Positions 5,334-6,676 of a stretch of 6,676 nucleotides of DNA are shown in pieces. Source of the stretch: Actinomycetota bacterium (GTDB taxonomy: Bacteria > Actinomycetota > Acidimicrobiia > Spongiisociales > ZC4RG35); assembly GCA_019347585.1 (NCBI GenBank), contig JAHWLC010000028.1, positions 1-6,676 of the forward strand, in the 5' to 3' direction. Every line of letters begins with the position of its first letter. Within the stretch, counting starts at the first letter, position 1. A program made the position numbers and the translations under genes. Below the pieces are notes generated by a model, which made no database searches, was not told the origin of the DNA, and saw nothing but the letters and a program-made list of their open reading frames with translations.

Positions 5334-6514
5334 TAGACCTTCTCGGGCAACCTCTCGGGGCGGGGGGCGATGAGGAGGCTGAAGATGGCGTGGAGCAGAG
5401 CCAATCCCAGGATGGGGCTGAACACGCGCTTCAACAGCGGGCTCTGCGCCAGCAGCCCGGCGATGAAGCCGACCGAGCCGATCACCAGGCCGTAGTACAT
5501 CACCGATGCCGAGATCGGGGACACCCCCGACGCGGCGATCATCATCGCCAGGATCAGGCTGGTGGCCACCAACAGGAAGTTGGTGTGGTCGAGGGCCACC
5601 CGGACATGGGCGAACTCGGCGAGGTCGGCCCCGCTCACCGACTGCTGCACCACCCAGGCGGTGAGCACCACCACCGGGACCAGGCCCAGCACCGCGGTGC
5701 GGACGAAACGCCCCGGGCCCGCACTCCACTGAGATGGCCCGAGATGGCGGCGGAGACGCCACAACACCACCCCGATGGCGACGGCCTGCAGGGGCACGTT
5801 GAGCATGAGAAGAGGCTCTATCGCCAGGAGGACCCCGAGCGTGGCCGACGACCCGGCGAGGAACATCGAAACCATCTGGAGGGCTGCGAGACGGTCGCCG
5901 CCCAGCAACGGGGCATCGTCCCCGCGGAGCAGCCACTCGGCCAGGGCCAGGGCCGCCAGCACGATGAAGCCGAAGACCATCGCCGCCGGGTGGGCGCCGG
6001 CCAGGCCTTCGGTGCTCTCGGGCGCCACGATCTCGACGTCGGCGAGTTGGAGGCCGAGCGCCACCCCGAGGAGCGCCCCGATCACGAGGAAGATGAGGGC
6101 GAGCACCATGCCGAACTGGGGCACGGTCCACACCCGGCCCCTCTTGGCCCGCAACACCCATACCGTCATCCAGGCCATGGCGATCAGGGCCAGGCTGCCT
6201 CCGATGGGGCGCTGGATGGTGGTCGGGCTGGTCAGGTCGACCGACCAGAAGGCGAGCACATAGGCGGCGAGAGCGAAGATGGAGAAGGAGGAGAGCCCCT
6301 CTGCTCCCTCCTCCTCGCCGAACATCCAGATCGCCCCGCCAAACACCGCCAGGGTGATCCAGCCCAGGGTCCCGGCGTGCACGTGGGTGAGCAGCGCTCC
6401 CCGGGGAGGGTCCCAGATGTCGAGCCCGTTGAGGATCCCGATGACCACGGTGGTGACGAAGATGACCAGAGCGGCTCGGAACAGGTTGCGAACCCCGGCC
6501 GGCATGACGCCCAC
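5333..6514 (-). CDS. Polytopic membrane protein, about 12 helices, heme-copper-oxidase-subunit-I-like (putative)
   Basis: This 393-residue protein is almost entirely hydrophobic segments, about twelve by eye: roughly 11-30, 46-66, 76-91, 105-121, 134-156, 176-196, 212-232, 239-253, 272-290, 311-330, 336-354 and 366-382. Histidines lie at helix ends: His44 and His46 (LTHVHAGTLGWITLA), His175 (GAHPAAMVFGF), His303 and His310 (AHVRVALDHTNFLL) and His375 (LLHAIF). The HVHxGTLGW motif and helix number resemble heme-copper oxidase subunit I or NnrS-like proteins, but the HH pair of a CuB site and the HxxxY crosslink motif are not visible, so a terminal oxidase is unlikely; heme binding or sensing is possible. 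I do not recognise a named gene. GTG 6514 is favoured over ATG 6505 by GGAAAGGGGG ending 6 nt upstream. First gene of the minus-strand operon. Confidence 0.85.
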   Translation of the reverse strand: MGVMPAGVRNLFRAALVIFVTTVVIGILNGLDIWDPPRGALLTHVHAGTLGWITLAVFGGAIWMFGEEEGAEGLSSFSIFALAAYVLAFWSVDLTSPTTIQRPIGGSLALIAMAWMTVWVLRAKRGRVWTVPQFGMVLALIFLVIGALLGVALGLQLADVEIVAPESTEGLAGAHPAAMVFGFIVLAALALAEWLLRGDDAPLLGGDRLAALQMVSMFLAGSSATLGVLLAIEPLLMLNVPLQAVAIGVVLWRLRRHLGPSQWSAGPGRFVRTAVLGLVPVVVLTAWVVQQSVSGADLAEFAHVRVALDHTNFLLVATSLILAMMIAASGVSPISASVMYYGLVIGSVGFIAGLLAQSPLLKRVFSPILGLALLHAIFSLLIAPRPERLPEKV

Positions 6515-6520
6515 GGATGA

Positions 6521-6530
6521 CCCCCTTTCC
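6521..6530 (-). promoter_or_regulatory. Ribosome binding site fixing the GTG start of the membrane protein
   Basis: GGAAAGGGGG on the minus strand ends 6 nt before the GTG at 6514, good Shine-Dalgarno spacing. The alternative ATG at 6505 would have 15 nt spacing, which is too long, so the GTG is the better start. It is the strongest ribosome site in the window and contrasts with the apparently leaderless genes. Confidence 0.65.
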
Positions 6531-6585
6531 TCGCTGGGAGAGCTCGCTTTCTAACAGGCGGCTCGCGGGATTGCGGGCGCAGCGG

Positions 6586-6591
6586 TAGGTT
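6586..6591 (+). promoter_or_regulatory. Candidate -10 element (TAGGTT) of the right-hand gene
   Basis: TAGGTT fits TAnnnT and ends 7 nt before the ATG at 6599; the intervening CGCGGCG holds no ribosome binding site. This mirrors the TAGCGT in front of kynA and suggests leaderless transcription. No matching -35 element was seen. Confidence 0.4.
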
Positions 6592-6598
6592 CGCGGCG

Positions 6599-6676
6599 AT
6601 GAGCGGCGTGGACCTGACAGCCGAGGCGGAGCGTCTCGGCACGGCCCTTCTCCCGGTGGCCGAGACCGGCACCCCT
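6599..6676 (+). CDS. Unidentified protein, first 26 residues (cut by window edge)
   Basis: An open frame starts with ATG at 6599 and continues to the window end as MSGVDLTAEAERLGTALLPV and six more residues. Of 26 codons, 22 end in G or C, as in the other genes here, and no in-frame ATG, GTG or TTG lies upstream within the intergenic region. A TAGGTT hexamer stands 7 nt before the ATG. Too little is visible to assign a family; the call as a real gene rests on codon use and on the promoter-like context opposite the minus-strand operon. Confidence 0.55.
   Translation, partial: MSGVDLTAEAERLGTALLPVAETGTP

Larger units (their letters stand above)
6515..6598. promoter_or_regulatory. Divergent intergenic region between the membrane-protein operon and the right-hand gene
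   Basis: These 84 bp separate two divergent starts and so must carry promoters for both. A strong ribosome binding site for the minus-strand gene lies at 6530-6521. For the plus-strand gene, TAGGTT at 6586-6591 is a candidate -10 hexamer 7 nt before ATG 6599, without a Shine-Dalgarno. A direct repeat CTCGCT occurs at 6530-6535 and 6543-6548, overlapping a GAGCTC palindrome (6540-6545); it is too short to claim as an operator. On the minus strand TTAGAA near 6554-6549 is the only AT-rich patch and a weak -10 candidate. Confidence 0.45.

Noticed and set aside
4539..5336. Plus-strand open frame opposite the crotonase
   Set aside because: Antisense shadow of a clear crotonase; no start signals or recognisable domain.
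5334..6161. Upstream extension of the crotonase frame through the membrane-protein gene
   Set aside because: Shadow sequence antiparallel in style to a real protein; the crotonase fold begins after GTG 5333, which couples to the preceding stop.
5333..6514. Genuine cytochrome c oxidase subunit I
   Set aside because: The adjacent histidine pair of CuB, the HxxxY-type motif and neighbouring subunit II/III genes are missing, so only a distant fold resemblance is claimed.
5390..6520. Long plus-strand open frame (376 codons) opposite the membrane protein
   Set aside because: Its translation is rich in His, Gln, Gly and Asp without any motif, while the minus strand encodes regular hydrophobic helices with a strong ribosome binding site.
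1..6676. CRISPR arrays, insertion sequences, tRNA or rRNA genes, intrinsic terminators
   Set aside because: No regularly spaced repeats, no transposase, no cloverleaf-like or rRNA-like sequence, and no GC hairpin followed by a T-run was found in reading both strands; nearly all bases are in coding sequence.

Overview
The window is dense, high-GC (about two thirds G+C) bacterial DNA with GTG and ATG starts, ATGA/TAGTG gene overlaps and at least two genes that appear to lack a Shine-Dalgarno and sit right behind a TAGnnT hexamer (possible leaderless transcripts). Together with the gene content (benzoate-CoA-ligase-type enzyme, crotonase, Rid protein, orphan polytopic membrane protein) this suggests an actinobacterium-like organism, perhaps of the Acidimicrobiia/Thermoleophilia kind; the assignment is an inference from style, not from a marker gene.

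Layout. (1) 1-441, minus strand: the first 147 codons of an acyl-CoA synthetase of the benzoate-CoA ligase type, cut by the window edge. (2) 442-496: a 55-bp divergent promoter region. (3) 497-4090, plus strand: a tightly packed four-gene operon: tryptophan 2,3-dioxygenase (kynA), a diverged kynureninase-like PLP enzyme, a ParB/sulfiredoxin-fold protein resembling SbnI/free serine kinase, and an AhpD/carboxymuconolactone-decarboxylase-fold protein. The first three are joined by 4-bp ATGA overlaps, the last follows after 11 bp. (4) 6514-4087, minus strand: a three-gene operon reading towards the first: a roughly 12-helix membrane protein with several histidines, an enoyl-CoA hydratase/isomerase family protein, and a Rid-family protein, again joined by stop/start overlaps. 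The two operons meet tail to tail on a shared CTAG. (5) 6515-6598: a second divergent intergenic region, followed by the first 26 codons of an unidentified plus-strand gene that runs off the window.

How it may work together. KynA would open the tryptophan ring to N-formylkynurenine, and the kynureninase-like enzyme would cleave kynurenine (or a relative) to an anthranilate-type acid plus alanine. No kynurenine formamidase is present in the window. The divergent ligase could then activate anthranilate or another aromatic acid to its CoA thioester, and the crotonase and Rid protein could serve later CoA-bound and enamine/imine steps. The first two steps rest on recognisable families; the link to the ligase and to the minus-strand operon is inference from position. 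The most unusual element is the SbnI/SerK-like protein embedded, with translational coupling, in a tryptophan-degradation operon. No mobile elements, CRISPR arrays, tRNA, rRNA or convincing intrinsic terminators were seen.
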